64,000 bases of DNA from Leucobacter triazinivorans (GCF_004208635.1 NZ_CP035806.1:186001-250000), one strand, 5' to 3'. Counted from the first letter of the stretch, positions 37,095-46,138 are shown. Notes: generated by a model not told the origin, from the sequence alone. Numbers and translations are program-made.

Positions 37095-37292
37095 CCGCCT
37101 CGAAGCGCGACAAACACGCCAACGCTTGATCACAATCAGGTAACGAGAGAAATTCCTGCTCAGATACCCGATCAGAGTAAACTTCTCGGTGGCTCGATGC
37201 CCTCACCCCCGAGACCCGGAGCGTGAGGTGGCTAGCGTTGAAAGGTCCGAGCCGCCTCCGCGGCACAGGTCCAGGCAGGAGGCCGTGGAACC

Positions 37293-39362
37293 ATGACCAA
37301 ACAGCCCAACACCGGCAAGCGCACCCGCAAGATCACGGTGCCGCCCCCGCCGCCGGTGCCGCATCCGGGTCTCATCCCGGGCATCGGCGTCGAGCAGACG
37401 GGCCTCCGCTTCCCCACCAATTGGCTGGTGCTCTCGGTGACGGTGGCCCTGACCGTCTCGGTCATCGTGTGGGCATTCGTCGCTCCCGAGAACCTCTCCG
37501 AGGTCGGCGCCGGATCACTCGCCTGGGTCAGCACGAACTTCGGCTGGCTCTTCGGCGCGCTCGCGATCGTCGTCGCGCTCTTCATGCTGGTGGTGGGCTT
37601 CGGCCGCACCGGCGGCATCAGGCTGGGCGCCGACGACGAGGAGCCCGAGTTCTCCACCGCGTCGTGGATCTCCATGCTCTTCGCCGCGGGTCTCGGCATC
37701 GGTCTCCTCTTCTACGGGCCGCTGGAGCCGCTCACCTACTTCCTCGATCCGGCGCCCGGCATCACCGCCGACGGCGGCTCCCCCGGCGCGGCGCTTCCGG
37801 CGCTCGCGCAGACGATCCTGCACTGGGGCCCGATCGCCTGGGCGTTCTACGCGCTCGTCGGCGGCGCGATCGCCTACAGTGCCTATCGGCGCGGACGAGC
37901 GCCGCTCATCTCGGCCCTCTTCGAGCCCGTGTTCCCCGGCAGCAGCCACCGGGTGCTCGGTCGCATCATCGACATCTTCGCCATCATCGTCACGCTCTTC
38001 GGCACCGCGGTGTCCCTCGGGATCGGAGCGCTGCAGATCGAGAGCGGCTTCCGCATCGTGACGGGGGTCGGCCCGCTGGGCAACACCTTCCTCATCGGGG
38101 CCCTGGCGATCCTCACCGCGCTCTTCATCGCCTCCGCGGTCTCCGGAGTCAAGCGGGGCATCCGTCGCCTCTCGAACCTCAACATGGCGCTCACCGGAGG
38201 CCTCGGCCTCTTCGTGCTCATCGTCGGGCCCACGGTCTTCCTCCTCAACTTCCTCCCGTCGGCCGTGGTCGAGTACTTCCAGCAGCTCCTCATGATGCTC
38301 GCCCGCAATCCCAACCAGGGCGAGGTGACCGCGGAGTTCCTCTCCACCTGGACCACCTACTACTGGGCCTGGTGGGTGTCGTGGACGCCCTTCGTCGGCA
38401 TGTTCATCGCCAAGATCTCCCGCGGCCGCAAGCTGCGCGAGTTCGTCATCACCGTGATGCTCGTCCCGTCGGCCATCGTCGTGGCCTGGTTCGTCGTCTA
38501 CGGCGGCACCGCGATCTACATGAGCCTGGCGGGCGAAGACCTCCAGACCGGCGACTCCGGCGAGGAGGTGCTCTTCCAGCTGCTGCAGCGTCTCCCCCTC
38601 GGCATGATCACGTCGGTGATCGCCATGATCGCGGTGCTCGTCTTCTTCGTCACCGCAGCCGATTCGGCCTCCATCGTCATGGCCTCGATGTCCCAGGGCG
38701 GACGGCCGGAGCCGTCGAAGTGGGTGACCATCGTCTGGGGCCTGCTGCTGTCGCTCATCGCCGTCGCGCTGCTGCTCGCCGGAGGCCGCAACACGCTCTC
38801 GGGCCTGCAGTCGCTCATGGTGGTCTCCGCGCTCCCCTTCGCGTTCGTGGTGATCGGGATCATGATCTCCTGGGTGAAGGATCTGCGCACCGATCCCTAT
38901 ATCATCCGGCGCAAGTACGCTCAGGCCGCGATCGCGCAGGGCGTGCGGCGCGGAATCGACGAGTACGGCGACGACTTCGTCTTCGGCACGAGCGAGGTGC
39001 CGGCCGACGAGGGGGCGGGCGCCGACTTCGACAGCGCGGACCCCGCGCTCACCGAGTGGTACGTCGACGCCACGACGGGACCGATCCAGCAGATCACCGG
39101 AGAGGATGTGCGCCGCACGCTCGACCCGGCGCGTATCGAGCGGCCCGGACCGGAGCGCCCGGACCACACCGCCTCCGGCGATGCCTCGCTGACCGTGGGC
39201 GAGCGCGTCGCTCCCCCGCCGTCGCACGCGGATGCTGCCGACGACGCACCGGACGACGGGGCGGCCGACGAGACCACTGACGCACCCGGCGACGACGAGA
39301 ATACGGACGCACCCGGCGACGACAAGCGGCCCAGCCGAGACGACGAGCCCGAGCAGCGCTGA
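37293..39362 (+). CDS. BCCT family betaine/carnitine/choline transporter
   Basis: 689-residue secondary transporter with twelve membrane spans. The BCCT signature is visible as TTYYWAWWVSWTPFVGMFIAKISRG (here split: YYWAWWVSWTPFVG, then MFIAKISRGR), with SWISMLFAAGLGIGLLFYG earlier. Such carriers import betaine or similar osmolytes using Na+ or H+. About 150 C-terminal residues form an acidic, Pro/Asp-rich cytoplasmic tail with two APGDD repeats, unlike the basic helical sensor tail of C. glutamicum BetP. AGGAGG precedes ATG 37293. The 198-bp upstream gap holds a possible TAAACT -10 (37178-37183) and little else. Confidence 0.9.
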   Translation: MTKQPNTGKRTRKITVPPPPPVPHPGLIPGIGVEQTGLRFPTNWLVLSVTVALTVSVIVWAFVAPENLSEVGAGSLAWVSTNFGWLFGALAIVVALFMLVVGFGRTGGIRLGADDEEPEFSTASWISMLFAAGLGIGLLFYGPLEPLTYFLDPAPGITADGGSPGAALPALAQTILHWGPIAWAFYALVGGAIAYSAYRRGRAPLISALFEPVFPGSSHRVLGRIIDIFAIIVTLFGTAVSLGIGALQIESGFRIVTGVGPLGNTFLIGALAILTALFIASAVSGVKRGIRRLSNLNMALTGGLGLFVLIVGPTVFLLNFLPSAVVEYFQQLLMMLARNPNQGEVTAEFLSTWTTYYWAWWVSWTPFVGMFIAKISRGRKLREFVITVMLVPSAIVVAWFVVYGGTAIYMSLAGEDLQTGDSGEEVLFQLLQRLPLGMITSVIAMIAVLVFFVTAADSASIVMASMSQGGRPEPSKWVTIVWGLLLSLIAVALLLAGGRNTLSGLQSLMVVSALPFAFVVIGIMISWVKDLRTDPYIIRRKYAQAAIAQGVRRGIDEYGDDFVFGTSEVPADEGAGADFDSADPALTEWYVDATTGPIQQITGEDVRRTLDPARIERPGPERPDHTASGDASLTVGERVAPPPSHADAADDAPDDGAADETTDAPGDDENTDAPGDDKRPSRDDEPEQR

Positions 39363-39370
39363 GTCGGGTC

Positions 39371-39403
39371 CGCGCTCCCGGGATGCGCATGCCCGGGAGC
39401 GCG
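39371..39403 (+). terminator. Intrinsic terminator after the BCCT gene
   Basis: A perfect 12-bp GC-rich stem (39371-39382 with 39392-39403) around the 9-nt loop ATGCGCATG, starting 9 nt after the stop. There is no T-run. Confidence 0.65.
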
Positions 39404-39429
39404 CCGCTGGAGATTCTCCGGTCGACACT

Positions 39430-39445
39430 GTAACCTGTTCGTTAT
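39430..39445 (+). promoter_or_regulatory. MtrA-like direct repeat upstream of the M23 peptidase
   Basis: GTAAC-CTGTTC-GTTAT, two half-sites with 11-nt period, 45 nt before ATG 39490. It matches the GTnAC-N6-GTnAC form reported for the actinobacterial response regulator MtrA except in the last base. MtrA is known to control M23 peptidase genes in Corynebacterium. The link is an inference. Confidence 0.45.
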
Positions 39446-39489
39446 ATTTCGCGCCGCCCCCTCGGCGCCCCCATGACCCGGAAGACTGC

Positions 39490-40362
39490 ATGCCCACACC
39501 CACCCCCGAGACAGGCGCGCGCGCGTTCCCCTCGCGACGTTCCCTCCGCACCGGCGAACGCACTCCCAGCACTCCCCCCGTCGATACCGGATCGATCCGG
39601 GTTCCCTATGTCGAGCACGTACCCGCCACGGAGATCCCCGCCACGACACCGCCGGCTCGGATCCGCGTGCCGTTCCGACGCCGCTTGGCCGGGATCGCTG
39701 CAGCCGCAAGCGTGTGCGGGCTCGTACTGACGCTGGCGCTTCCCCTCACCGAGCACGCGAGCGTCGCGGCGGGAGCCGGCGCCGTGCACGCCTCTCAGCA
39801 GCTGTTCTCCGAGGTCTCCATCGAGGATCTTCCGCCCTCCTTCGCCGAGATCAGCGCGTCGATCTCAGACGAGTCCGCACCGATCGCGTACGTCTTCGAC
39901 CCCGACGCGCTCGTCAACTACCCGTTCGCCCAGCCCGTCACGCTCACCGATGGCTTCGGCTACCGCACGGCCCCGGTGGCGCAGTTCCACGACGCGCAGG
40001 ATTTCGCCGCGGCAGCGGGAACGCCGATCCAGGCGATTGCCGACGGCACGGTGCTCGAGGCGGGATTCGCGAGCGACGGCTGCGGCTTCGGCCTCAAACT
40101 CGAGCACGAACTCGACGGAACTCCGGTGACGAGCCGCTACTGCCACATGCAGATGAACTCGCACGATCTCGCGGTGGGAGACACCGTGGAGATGGGTGAT
40201 CCCGTCGGAACCGTCGGCAACACCGGCATGTCGTTCGGCCCGCACCTCCACCTCGCGCTCCGCGTCGACGACGAGCCGGTCGACCCCATGCCCTTCTTCG
40301 CGGAGTTCACCCGCAAGGATCGGCCCTCGGCGACCGGCGCCGAGCGGACGACGGAGAGCTGA
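39490..40362 (+). CDS. M23 family metallopeptidase, membrane-anchored
   Basis: 290 residues. A disordered N-terminal 70 residues precede a membrane span (about 72-95), so the catalytic domain is outside. The LytM-type zinc site is visible as GYRTAPVAQFHDAQDFAA (His and Asp ligands) and HLHLAL. Two Cys (GCGFG and RYCHMQ) could pair. It likely cuts peptidoglycan cross-bridges during growth or division. GGAAG lies 9 nt ahead of ATG 39490. Confidence 0.88.
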   Translation: MPTPTPETGARAFPSRRSLRTGERTPSTPPVDTGSIRVPYVEHVPATEIPATTPPARIRVPFRRRLAGIAAAASVCGLVLTLALPLTEHASVAAGAGAVHASQQLFSEVSIEDLPPSFAEISASISDESAPIAYVFDPDALVNYPFAQPVTLTDGFGYRTAPVAQFHDAQDFAAAAGTPIQAIADGTVLEAGFASDGCGFGLKLEHELDGTPVTSRYCHMQMNSHDLAVGDTVEMGDPVGTVGNTGMSFGPHLHLALRVDDEPVDPMPFFAEFTRKDRPSATGAERTTES

Positions 40363-40377
40363 CGGCGCCGTCCGCGA

Positions 40378-41442
40378 TCAGCCGGCAGCCGCGGCGGTCG
40401 TAGCGCTCGCCCAGTCGGCCAACTTGGCCGCCGCCCGACCGGAGTCGATCGCCTCCTCGGCGATCCGGAGTTTCTCGGCGAGGCGCTCGAGCAGCGCCCG
40501 CTCAGCCGATTCCGGCCGCTGCGCCAGGTCGAAGGCCACGAGGCCCGCCGCGGCGTTGAGCAGCACGATGTCGCGCACCGGGCCCCGCTCCCCCGCGAGC
40601 ACGCGGTGGACCACCGCCGCGTTCTCCTCCGGCGTACCGCCGACGAGATCCGAGATCGACGCGCGCGGAATGCCCAGCTCGCGAGGATCGATGTCGTGCT
40701 CGGTGAGGCCCCCGCGGCTGACCTCCCACAAGCGGGAGTGACCGGTGGTGGTCAGCTCGTCGAGCCCGTCGTCGCCGCGGAACACCAGCGCCGACGCGCC
40801 GCGCAGGCGGAACACGCCGACGAAGATCGGCACACGATCGATATCGGCGACACCGACGGCCGATGCTTCGGGCCGCACCGGGTTGCAGAGCGGCCCCAGG
40901 AAGTTGAACACGGTCGGGATCCCGAGCTCGGCACGTGCGGCGGCGACGTGCCGGAAGCCCGGCAGGAAGCGTGCCGCGTGCACGAACGCGATCCCGGCGT
41001 CCGAGAACGTCTCCGCGAGTCGATCGGCATCGAGAGTGAGGTCGATCCCCAGGGCGCTGAGCACGTCGGACGAGCCGGAGAGGCTGCTCGCGGCGCGGTT
41101 GCCGTGCTTGACCACGGGGGCGCCCGCCGCGGCAGCCGTGATCGAGGCCATGGTCGAGATGTTCACCGTGCCGAACCGGTCGCCTCCGGTGCCGACGATG
41201 TCGAGCGACATCGCAGGCAGCGAGATCGGGGCGGCCTCGGCGAGGATCGCATCGCGGAAGCCGATGACCTCTTCGACCGTGACGCCCTTCGAGCGAAGGG
41301 CGACCAGGAACGCGCCGATCTGCGCGCCGCTCGCCTCGCCTGTCATGAAGCGCGACATCGCCCACTCGGCTTGCGACACGCTGAGGTCCTCGCCGTCGAG
41401 CAGAGTCGAGAGCACGATGGGCCAGCTGCGTTCGTCGATCAT
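40378..41442 (-). CDS. trpD: Anthranilate phosphoribosyltransferase
   Basis: Second step of tryptophan synthesis, transferring phosphoribose to anthranilate. 354 residues. Motifs: DIVGTGGDRFGTVNIST (PRPP loop), KHGNRAASS, FNFLGPLCNP (anthranilate site) and FRGDDGLDELT. It is the lone trp gene here and lies divergent from ctaE, an arrangement frequent in actinobacteria. It converges with the M23 peptidase, leaving only 15 bp. Confidence 0.95.
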   Translation of the reverse strand: MIDERSWPIVLSTLLDGEDLSVSQAEWAMSRFMTGEASGAQIGAFLVALRSKGVTVEEVIGFRDAILAEAAPISLPAMSLDIVGTGGDRFGTVNISTMASITAAAAGAPVVKHGNRAASSLSGSSDVLSALGIDLTLDADRLAETFSDAGIAFVHAARFLPGFRHVAAARAELGIPTVFNFLGPLCNPVRPEASAVGVADIDRVPIFVGVFRLRGASALVFRGDDGLDELTTTGHSRLWEVSRGGLTEHDIDPRELGIPRASISDLVGGTPEENAAVVHRVLAGERGPVRDIVLLNAAAGLVAFDLAQRPESAERALLERLAEKLRIAEEAIDSGRAAAKLADWASATTAAAAG

Positions 41443-41448
41443 GCGCCA

Positions 41449-41454
41449 ATCCTA
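41449..41454 (-). promoter_or_regulatory. -10 element of trpD, leaderless type
   Basis: Minus-strand TAGGAT with its last base 7 nt before the A of ATG 41442. Confidence 0.6.
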
Positions 41455-41595
41455 CCGAGGACTGCCGCGCCGCCGAGCGCAGGGCGGGGAGCACCGGCGC
41501 GTACTGCGGCGAGCCGCTCGACCGGACGTCGCAACGACCCATTCATCAGATGTATGTGATACCGCGTCGCGCACGATCGAGGCCCGCGAACCCGA

Positions 41596-41601
41596 TAAGC
41601 T
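41596..41601 (+). promoter_or_regulatory. Putative distal -10 of ctaE-qcrCAB
   Basis: TAAGCTGG, the same hexamer found upstream of ctaC (50279-50284), with a leader of about 75 nt. Shared use would help balance the two halves of the respiratory complex. Confidence 0.4.
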
Positions 41602-41667
41602 GGGCGGGAGACTCGCAGAAAGTTCGGCGCGCCGGGTTCGAGTGAAAACGCACACCAAACTTTCAGC

Positions 41668-41673
41668 CATAAT
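41668..41673 (+). promoter_or_regulatory. Putative proximal -10 of ctaE-qcrCAB
   Basis: CATAAT ends 7 nt before GTG 41680. If used, the mRNA would be leaderless; a GGAGG between it and the GTG would serve transcripts from the distal promoter. Confidence 0.4.
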
Positions 41674-41679
41674 GGAGGG

Positions 41680-42309
41680 GTGACAACGACCACTATGAAT
41701 ACCAAGTCAGCCGTGCCCTCGGTGAAGCGACCGAACCTCGTCGCCGTGGGCACGATCGTGTGGCTCGGCAGCGAGGTCATGTTCTTCGCCGGCCTCTTCG
41801 CGATCTACTTCACGCTTCGGGCCATGAATCCCGAGCTGTGGGCCGAGCAGACCGCGAAGCACAACTTCACCTTCGCGCTGATCAACACTCTGATCCTGGT
41901 CGCCTCCTCGTTCACCGCTCAGGCCGGCGTGTTCGCCGCCGAGCGGATGCAGCCGCGCGCCACCGGCGCCAGCCCCAAGAAGTGGGGCACGGTCGAGTGG
42001 TTCTACCTCACCTTCTTCATGGGCGCCGTGTTCGTCGCAGGCCAGGCCTGGGAGTACGCGACGTTCGTCTCCGAGGGCATCACGCTCGCCTCCGATCCTT
42101 ACGGCTCCGCGTTCTACATGACCACCGGCTTCCACGGCATCCACGTGTCGCTCGGGTTGGTCGCGTTCCTGCTGGTGATCGGGCGCATCTACGCGGTCAA
42201 GAACTTCACCCACAAGGAGGAGACCACCGCGGTCGTCGTGTCGTACTACTGGCACTTCGTCGACATCGTGTGGATCATCCTCTTCATCGTCATCTACGTC
42301 CTCAAGTAG
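41680..42309 (+). CDS. ctaE: Cytochrome c oxidase subunit III
   Basis: Subunit of the aa3 oxidase, 209 residues with five membrane spans (the short actinobacterial form). Conserved: [33 protein letters not shown] and [18 protein letters not shown] 41680 follows GGAGG with tight spacing. First gene of ctaE-qcrC-qcrA-qcrB, the standard actinobacterial order that ties the oxidase to the bc1 complex. Confidence 0.95.
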   Translation: MTTTTMNTKSAVPSVKRPNLVAVGTIVWLGSEVMFFAGLFAIYFTLRAMNPELWAEQTAKHNFTFALINTLILVASSFTAQAGVFAAERMQPRATGASPKKWGTVEWFYLTFFMGAVFVAGQAWEYATFVSEGITLASDPYGSAFYMTTGFHGIHVSLGLVAFLLVIGRIYAVKNFTHKEETTAVVVSYYWHFVDIVWIILFIVIYVLK

Positions 42310-42329
42310 GGTCAGGAGAAATCGAGAAC

Positions 42330-43130
42330 ATGGCTCGCGCCAAGAAGAACGTTCGCAAGTCGGGCCGCCGGCATCCGCTTGCCACCGCAGCCCTCGTTGC
42401 GGTCGGCCTGCTCGTCACGGGTGCCGCGTACACCGGCTTCAGCCAGACCTCCGCGACCGCTGAGATCGACCTCGAGTCCCCCGCGACCATCGAGGCCGGC
42501 GAGAAGCTGTTCGGCGCCAACTGCGCCACCTGCCACGGAGCCAGCGCCCAGGGTACGCCCGACGGGCCCTCGCTCATCGGCGCGGGCGCCGCGTCGGTCA
42601 ACTTCCAGGTCGGCACCGGCCGCATGCCCCTCGCCTTCCAGGGTCCGCAGGGCATGGTCAAGCCCGCGCAGTTCAGCGAGGACCAGACGCTGCAGATGGC
42701 CGCGTACGTGGCTTCCCTCGCCCCGGGGCCGGCGCTGCCCGATTCCCGATACCTCCAGGGCGACGGTGATGTCGCGAACGGCGGCACGCTGTTCCGCATC
42801 AACTGCGCGATGTGCCACAACGTCGCAGCGGCCGGAGGCGCGCTCACCGAGGGCAAGTTCGCCCCCAAGCTGACCGGGGTCGCGCCCACCCACGTGTACG
42901 AGGCCATGATCACCGGCCCCCAGAACATGCCCGTCTTCAGCGACGCGAACATCACGCCGCAGGAGAAGGCCGACATCATCTCGTACCTCAAGTACATCGA
43001 GGAGAAGCCTGCTGTCGGCGGGCTCACCCTCGGGTCGATCGGCCCGGTGGCCGAGGGCCTGTTCATCTGGGTGATCGGGCTGGGTGCCATCGTGGGCCTC
43101 ACCGTCTGGGTCACCGCGAAGTCGAACTAG
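42330..43130 (+). CDS. qcrC: Cytochrome bc1 complex di-heme cytochrome c subunit
   Basis: 266 residues with an N-terminal membrane segment (about 18-38), two heme c motifs CATCH (Cys65, Cys68, His69) and CAMCH (Cys159, Cys162, His163), and a C-terminal anchor (about 240-262). The fused two-heme form replaces both cytochrome c1 and a soluble carrier, passing electrons directly to the CuA of CtaC in the supercomplex. GTCAGGAGAAATC gives a good ribosome site. Confidence 0.96.
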   Translation: MARAKKNVRKSGRRHPLATAALVAVGLLVTGAAYTGFSQTSATAEIDLESPATIEAGEKLFGANCATCHGASAQGTPDGPSLIGAGAASVNFQVGTGRMPLAFQGPQGMVKPAQFSEDQTLQMAAYVASLAPGPALPDSRYLQGDGDVANGGTLFRINCAMCHNVAAAGGALTEGKFAPKLTGVAPTHVYEAMITGPQNMPVFSDANITPQEKADIISYLKYIEEKPAVGGLTLGSIGPVAEGLFIWVIGLGAIVGLTVWVTAKSN

Positions 43131-43175
43131 TCCGACAGCGGCAACGAGTTCATGAGTCAGGAGTCAAGGAGCAAC

Positions 43176-44291
43176 ATGGCAGAGGAAGCGAAGAACAGCG
43201 GCGACGAACACGCCGTTGTCGCCGCCCAGGGCCACGGCCCGGTCGAGGCAGCGGTGGGTACCGCGGTCGTCTCGTCCGACGCCGTGCAGAATCCGGGCCT
43301 TCCCCCGCACCGCAAGCGCGTCACGGATCTCGATCCGAAGCGCGCAAAGCGCGCCGAGCGTCTGGTCTACACGCTCTTCTACATCTCGATCGCCGGCAGC
43401 CTGGGCGCCGTGCTCGCGTACATGTTCTTCCCGATCGAAACGGGAGATCTCATGGCGATCCGGCTGCAGACGCTGTTCGTCGGCCTCGGCATGGCGCTCT
43501 CCCTTCTCGCGATCGGCATCGGCGCGGTCCACTGGGGCAAGGCGCTCATGGCAGACCACGAGTCGATCGACGAGCGACACCCCGTGGCGAGCGACGAGCC
43601 CACGCGCGAAGGCGCCGCAGAAGTGTTCAAGCTCGCCGACGAGGAGTCGGGCTTCTCCCGCCGCTCGCTCGTGCGCAACAGCCTGATCGGCGCACTCATC
43701 GCGTTCCCTCTGCCGGGCATCACCCTGCTCCGCGGTCTGGCCCCGCAGGATCGCGATCCGGTGCAGCTGCTCAAGCACACCATGTGGGACACGGGCGTGC
43801 GCTTGGCGCGCGATCCCTCCGGTGTTCCGATCAAGGCCAGCGAGGTCACCATCGGCTCCGCATTCCACGTGATTCCTGAGAGTCTGAATCACGACGATTT
43901 CCACAACCTCACGCTCGACGAGCGCGGCGGAAGCGACAACCTGCTCGACGCGAAGGCGAAGGCGATCGTCCTGCTCATGCGCCTCGACCAGTCTGAACTC
44001 AAGGAGCTTCCCGAGCGCGCGGATTGGTCGTACGACGGCATCGTCGCCTACTCGAAGGTCTGCACCCACGTCGGGTGCCCGGTCGCGCTCTACGAGCAGC
44101 ACACGCATCACCTCCTGTGCCCGTGCCATCAGTCGCAGTTCGACGTCTCCGAGCACGCGAAGGTCGTCTTCGGCCCGGCCAAGCGGCCGCTGCCGCAGCT
44201 GCCCATCACCGTAGACGACGAGGGCTACCTCGTCGCGCAGAGTGATTTCCATGAACCTGTCGGCCCGAGCTTCTGGGAGCGCCTCAAGTGA
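43176..44291 (+). CDS. qcrA: Cytochrome bc1 complex Rieske iron-sulfur subunit
   Basis: 371 residues. Three membrane spans (about 63-83, 98-118, 171-190), as in actinobacterial QcrA, precede the Rieske domain. Cluster ligands are Cys296 and His298 in CTHVGC and Cys315 and His318 in CPCH, with Cys301 and Cys317 for the disulfide. ATG 43176 is preferred over 43152 because AAGGAGC lies 5-8 nt ahead. The stop overlaps the GTG of qcrB. Confidence 0.95.
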   Translation: MAEEAKNSGDEHAVVAAQGHGPVEAAVGTAVVSSDAVQNPGLPPHRKRVTDLDPKRAKRAERLVYTLFYISIAGSLGAVLAYMFFPIETGDLMAIRLQTLFVGLGMALSLLAIGIGAVHWGKALMADHESIDERHPVASDEPTREGAAEVFKLADEESGFSRRSLVRNSLIGALIAFPLPGITLLRGLAPQDRDPVQLLKHTMWDTGVRLARDPSGVPIKASEVTIGSAFHVIPESLNHDDFHNLTLDERGGSDNLLDAKAKAIVLLMRLDQSELKELPERADWSYDGIVAYSKVCTHVGCPVALYEQHTHHLLCPCHQSQFDVSEHAKVVFGPAKRPLPQLPITVDDEGYLVAQSDFHEPVGPSFWERLK

Positions 44292-45916
44292 GCAGCACCG
44301 TAACCGAATCCCCCGCCCAGAGCGGTTCGACGCAGAGCGGTTCGAGCCGGTTCACCGCTGCGGCCGCGAACTACCTCGATGAGCGCACCAAGATCGGCGT
44401 CGCCGTCAAGGAGTTCGGCCGCAAGGTCTTCCCCGACCACTGGTCCTTCCTGCTCGGAGAGGTGGCGCTCTACAGCTTCGTCGTCATCCTCCTCTCGGGC
44501 ACGTTCCTCACCCTCTTCTTCCAGGCGTCGATGGCCGAGGTGCACTACACCGGCCCCTACGTGCCCATGAAGGGCCTCGAGATGTCGGTGGCGATGGCGT
44601 CGACGCTCGACATCTCCTTCTCGGTGCGCGGTGGTCTGCTCATGCGCCACGTGCACCACTGGGCAGCGCTGCTCTTCGTGGCGTCGATCGGCCTGCACAT
44701 GCTGCGCATCTTCTTCACGGGTGCGTTCCGCAAGCCTCGCGAGCTCAACTGGGTCATCGGCTTCGTGCTCTTCGTGCTCGCGATGGCCGAGGGCTTCACC
44801 GGCTACTCGCTCCCCGACGACGTGCTCTCGGGCAACGGTCTCCGGATCATCGACGGCATCATCAAGGCCATCCCGGTGATCGGCACCTACCTGTCGTACT
44901 TCTTCTTCGGCGGCGAGTTCCCCGGAACCGACATCGTCGGTCGTCTCTACATGCTGCACATCATGGTGCTGCCGGCGCTCGTCATCCTCTTCGTGGCGCT
45001 GCACCTCGCTTTCGTCGTCATCCACAAGCACACGCAGTACCCCGGCCCGGGCAAGACCCAGCAGAACGTGGTCGGCTACCCCGTGCTCCCCGTGTACGCG
45101 GCGAAGGCCGGCGGCTTCTTCTTCATCGTGTTCGGTGTGATCGCACTGATCGCCTCGACCGTGGGCATCAACCCCATCTGGAACTACGGCCCCTACGACC
45201 CGTCACCCGTGTCCGCGGGCACCCAGCCCGACTGGTACATCGGCTTCGCCGACGGCATGCTGCGTCTCGTGCCGCCGGGGCTCGAAACCGAGTGGTTCGG
45301 CTATACGTGGTCCTGGAACATGCTCCTGCCGCTCATCATCATCGGCATCTTCCTCGTGCTCGTGGTCGCCTACCCGTTCATCGAGGCGTGGGTCACCGGA
45401 GACAAGCGAGAGCATCACATCCTCGACCGTCCGCGCAACGCCCCCACCCGCACCGCGATCGGCGCGGCCGGCGTCACCTTCTACGCGGTGATGTGGGCGG
45501 GCGCGAGCTCCGACCTCATGGCGACGCACTTCCAGCTCTCCATGGAGGGTGTCATCCACGCGCTGCAGGCCGCGCTTATCCTTGGGCCGATCATCGCCTA
45601 TCAGCTCGCCAAGCGCATCTGCCTGGCCCTGCAGAAGAAGGATCGCAGCATCGCGCTGCACGGCTATGAGTCCGGGCGTATCGTCCGTCTGCCCGGCGGC
45701 GAGTTCGTCGAGGTGCACAAGCCGCTCGACGAGTACGAGCAGTGGGAGCTGGTCAGCTACCACGACTACGCTCCGCTCATGCTGCGCCCGAACGACGATG
45801 GTCGCATCCCCTTCTCGAAGCGTCTGCGCGCCGGCTTCAGCCGTTGGTTCTTCGAGGACCGGATCGTTCCGCCGACGAAGGGCGAGATCGAGCAGGGACA
45901 CCACGAGGGTCACTGA
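44288..45916 (+). CDS. qcrB: Cytochrome bc1 complex cytochrome b subunit
   Basis: 542 residues. The b-type core holds paired heme His in RHVHHWAALLF and ALHLAFVVIHKH, the quinone-site GNPWNYG-like segment INPIWNYGPYDPSPVSAG, and about nine membrane spans, with a long cytoplasmic C-tail typical of actinobacteria. It oxidises menaquinol. GTG 44288 overlaps the qcrA stop. A very strong terminator follows. Confidence 0.95.
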   Translation: MSSTVTESPAQSGSTQSGSSRFTAAAANYLDERTKIGVAVKEFGRKVFPDHWSFLLGEVALYSFVVILLSGTFLTLFFQASMAEVHYTGPYVPMKGLEMSVAMASTLDISFSVRGGLLMRHVHHWAALLFVASIGLHMLRIFFTGAFRKPRELNWVIGFVLFVLAMAEGFTGYSLPDDVLSGNGLRIIDGIIKAIPVIGTYLSYFFFGGEFPGTDIVGRLYMLHIMVLPALVILFVALHLAFVVIHKHTQYPGPGKTQQNVVGYPVLPVYAAKAGGFFFIVFGVIALIASTVGINPIWNYGPYDPSPVSAGTQPDWYIGFADGMLRLVPPGLETEWFGYTWSWNMLLPLIIIGIFLVLVVAYPFIEAWVTGDKREHHILDRPRNAPTRTAIGAAGVTFYAVMWAGASSDLMATHFQLSMEGVIHALQAALILGPIIAYQLAKRICLALQKKDRSIALHGYESGRIVRLPGGEFVEVHKPLDEYEQWELVSYHDYAPLMLRPNDDGRIPFSKRLRAGFSRWFFEDRIVPPTKGEIEQGHHEGH

Positions 45917-45928
45917 TCGACCACCCTC

Positions 45929-45977
45929 CGCACGTGTGAGGCCCCGCAGGAGTTTCCTGCGGGGCCTCACACGTGCG
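45929..45977 (+). terminator. Strong intrinsic terminator after qcrB
   Basis: A perfect 22-bp stem (45929-45950 with 45956-45977) with the 5-nt loop AGTTT, 13 nt after the stop. It is the longest hairpin in the window and closes the ctaE-qcrCAB operon. Confidence 0.85.
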
Positions 45978-46031
45978 TCCGGGGGCGGCACCACTCCCCT
46001 GCTGCCACTCGGAGCGAGCGAGACACCCGTG

Positions 46032-46089
46032 TCGGTGCACGCATGCGCATCGGTGCACGAACTCGTCGGTGCACGACGAGTCGGTGCAC
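46032..46089 (+). repeat. Four direct repeats TCGGTGCAC
   Basis: Exact copies at 46032, 46050, 46066 and 46081, spaced 18, 16 and 15 bp. The core GTGCAC is itself palindromic, so each could be a protein half-site. Too short and irregular for a CRISPR array. Confidence 0.85.
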
Positions 46090-46114
46090 AGCTGCGTTCG
46101 TACGCAATCCCGTC

Positions 46115-46138
46115 CGGGCACGGATGAATCCGTGCCCG
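46115..46138. repeat. Hairpin with 10-bp perfect stem
   Basis: CGGGCACGGA pairs with TCCGTGCCCG around TGAA. It could terminate the minus-strand oxidase transcript or be part of a non-coding RNA. No T-run follows on either strand. Confidence 0.6.

Noticed and set aside
43152..43175. Earlier ATG for qcrA
   Set aside because: It has no clear ribosome site, whereas AAGGAGC stands right before ATG 43176.
44318..44345. 13-bp direct repeat CAGAGCGGTTCGA
   Set aside because: It codes for two QSGS-type units in the variable N-terminus of QcrB and needs no other explanation.
46032..46089. Short repeats considered as a CRISPR array
   Set aside because: Repeat units are 9 bp with 6-9 bp spacers and there are no cas genes.
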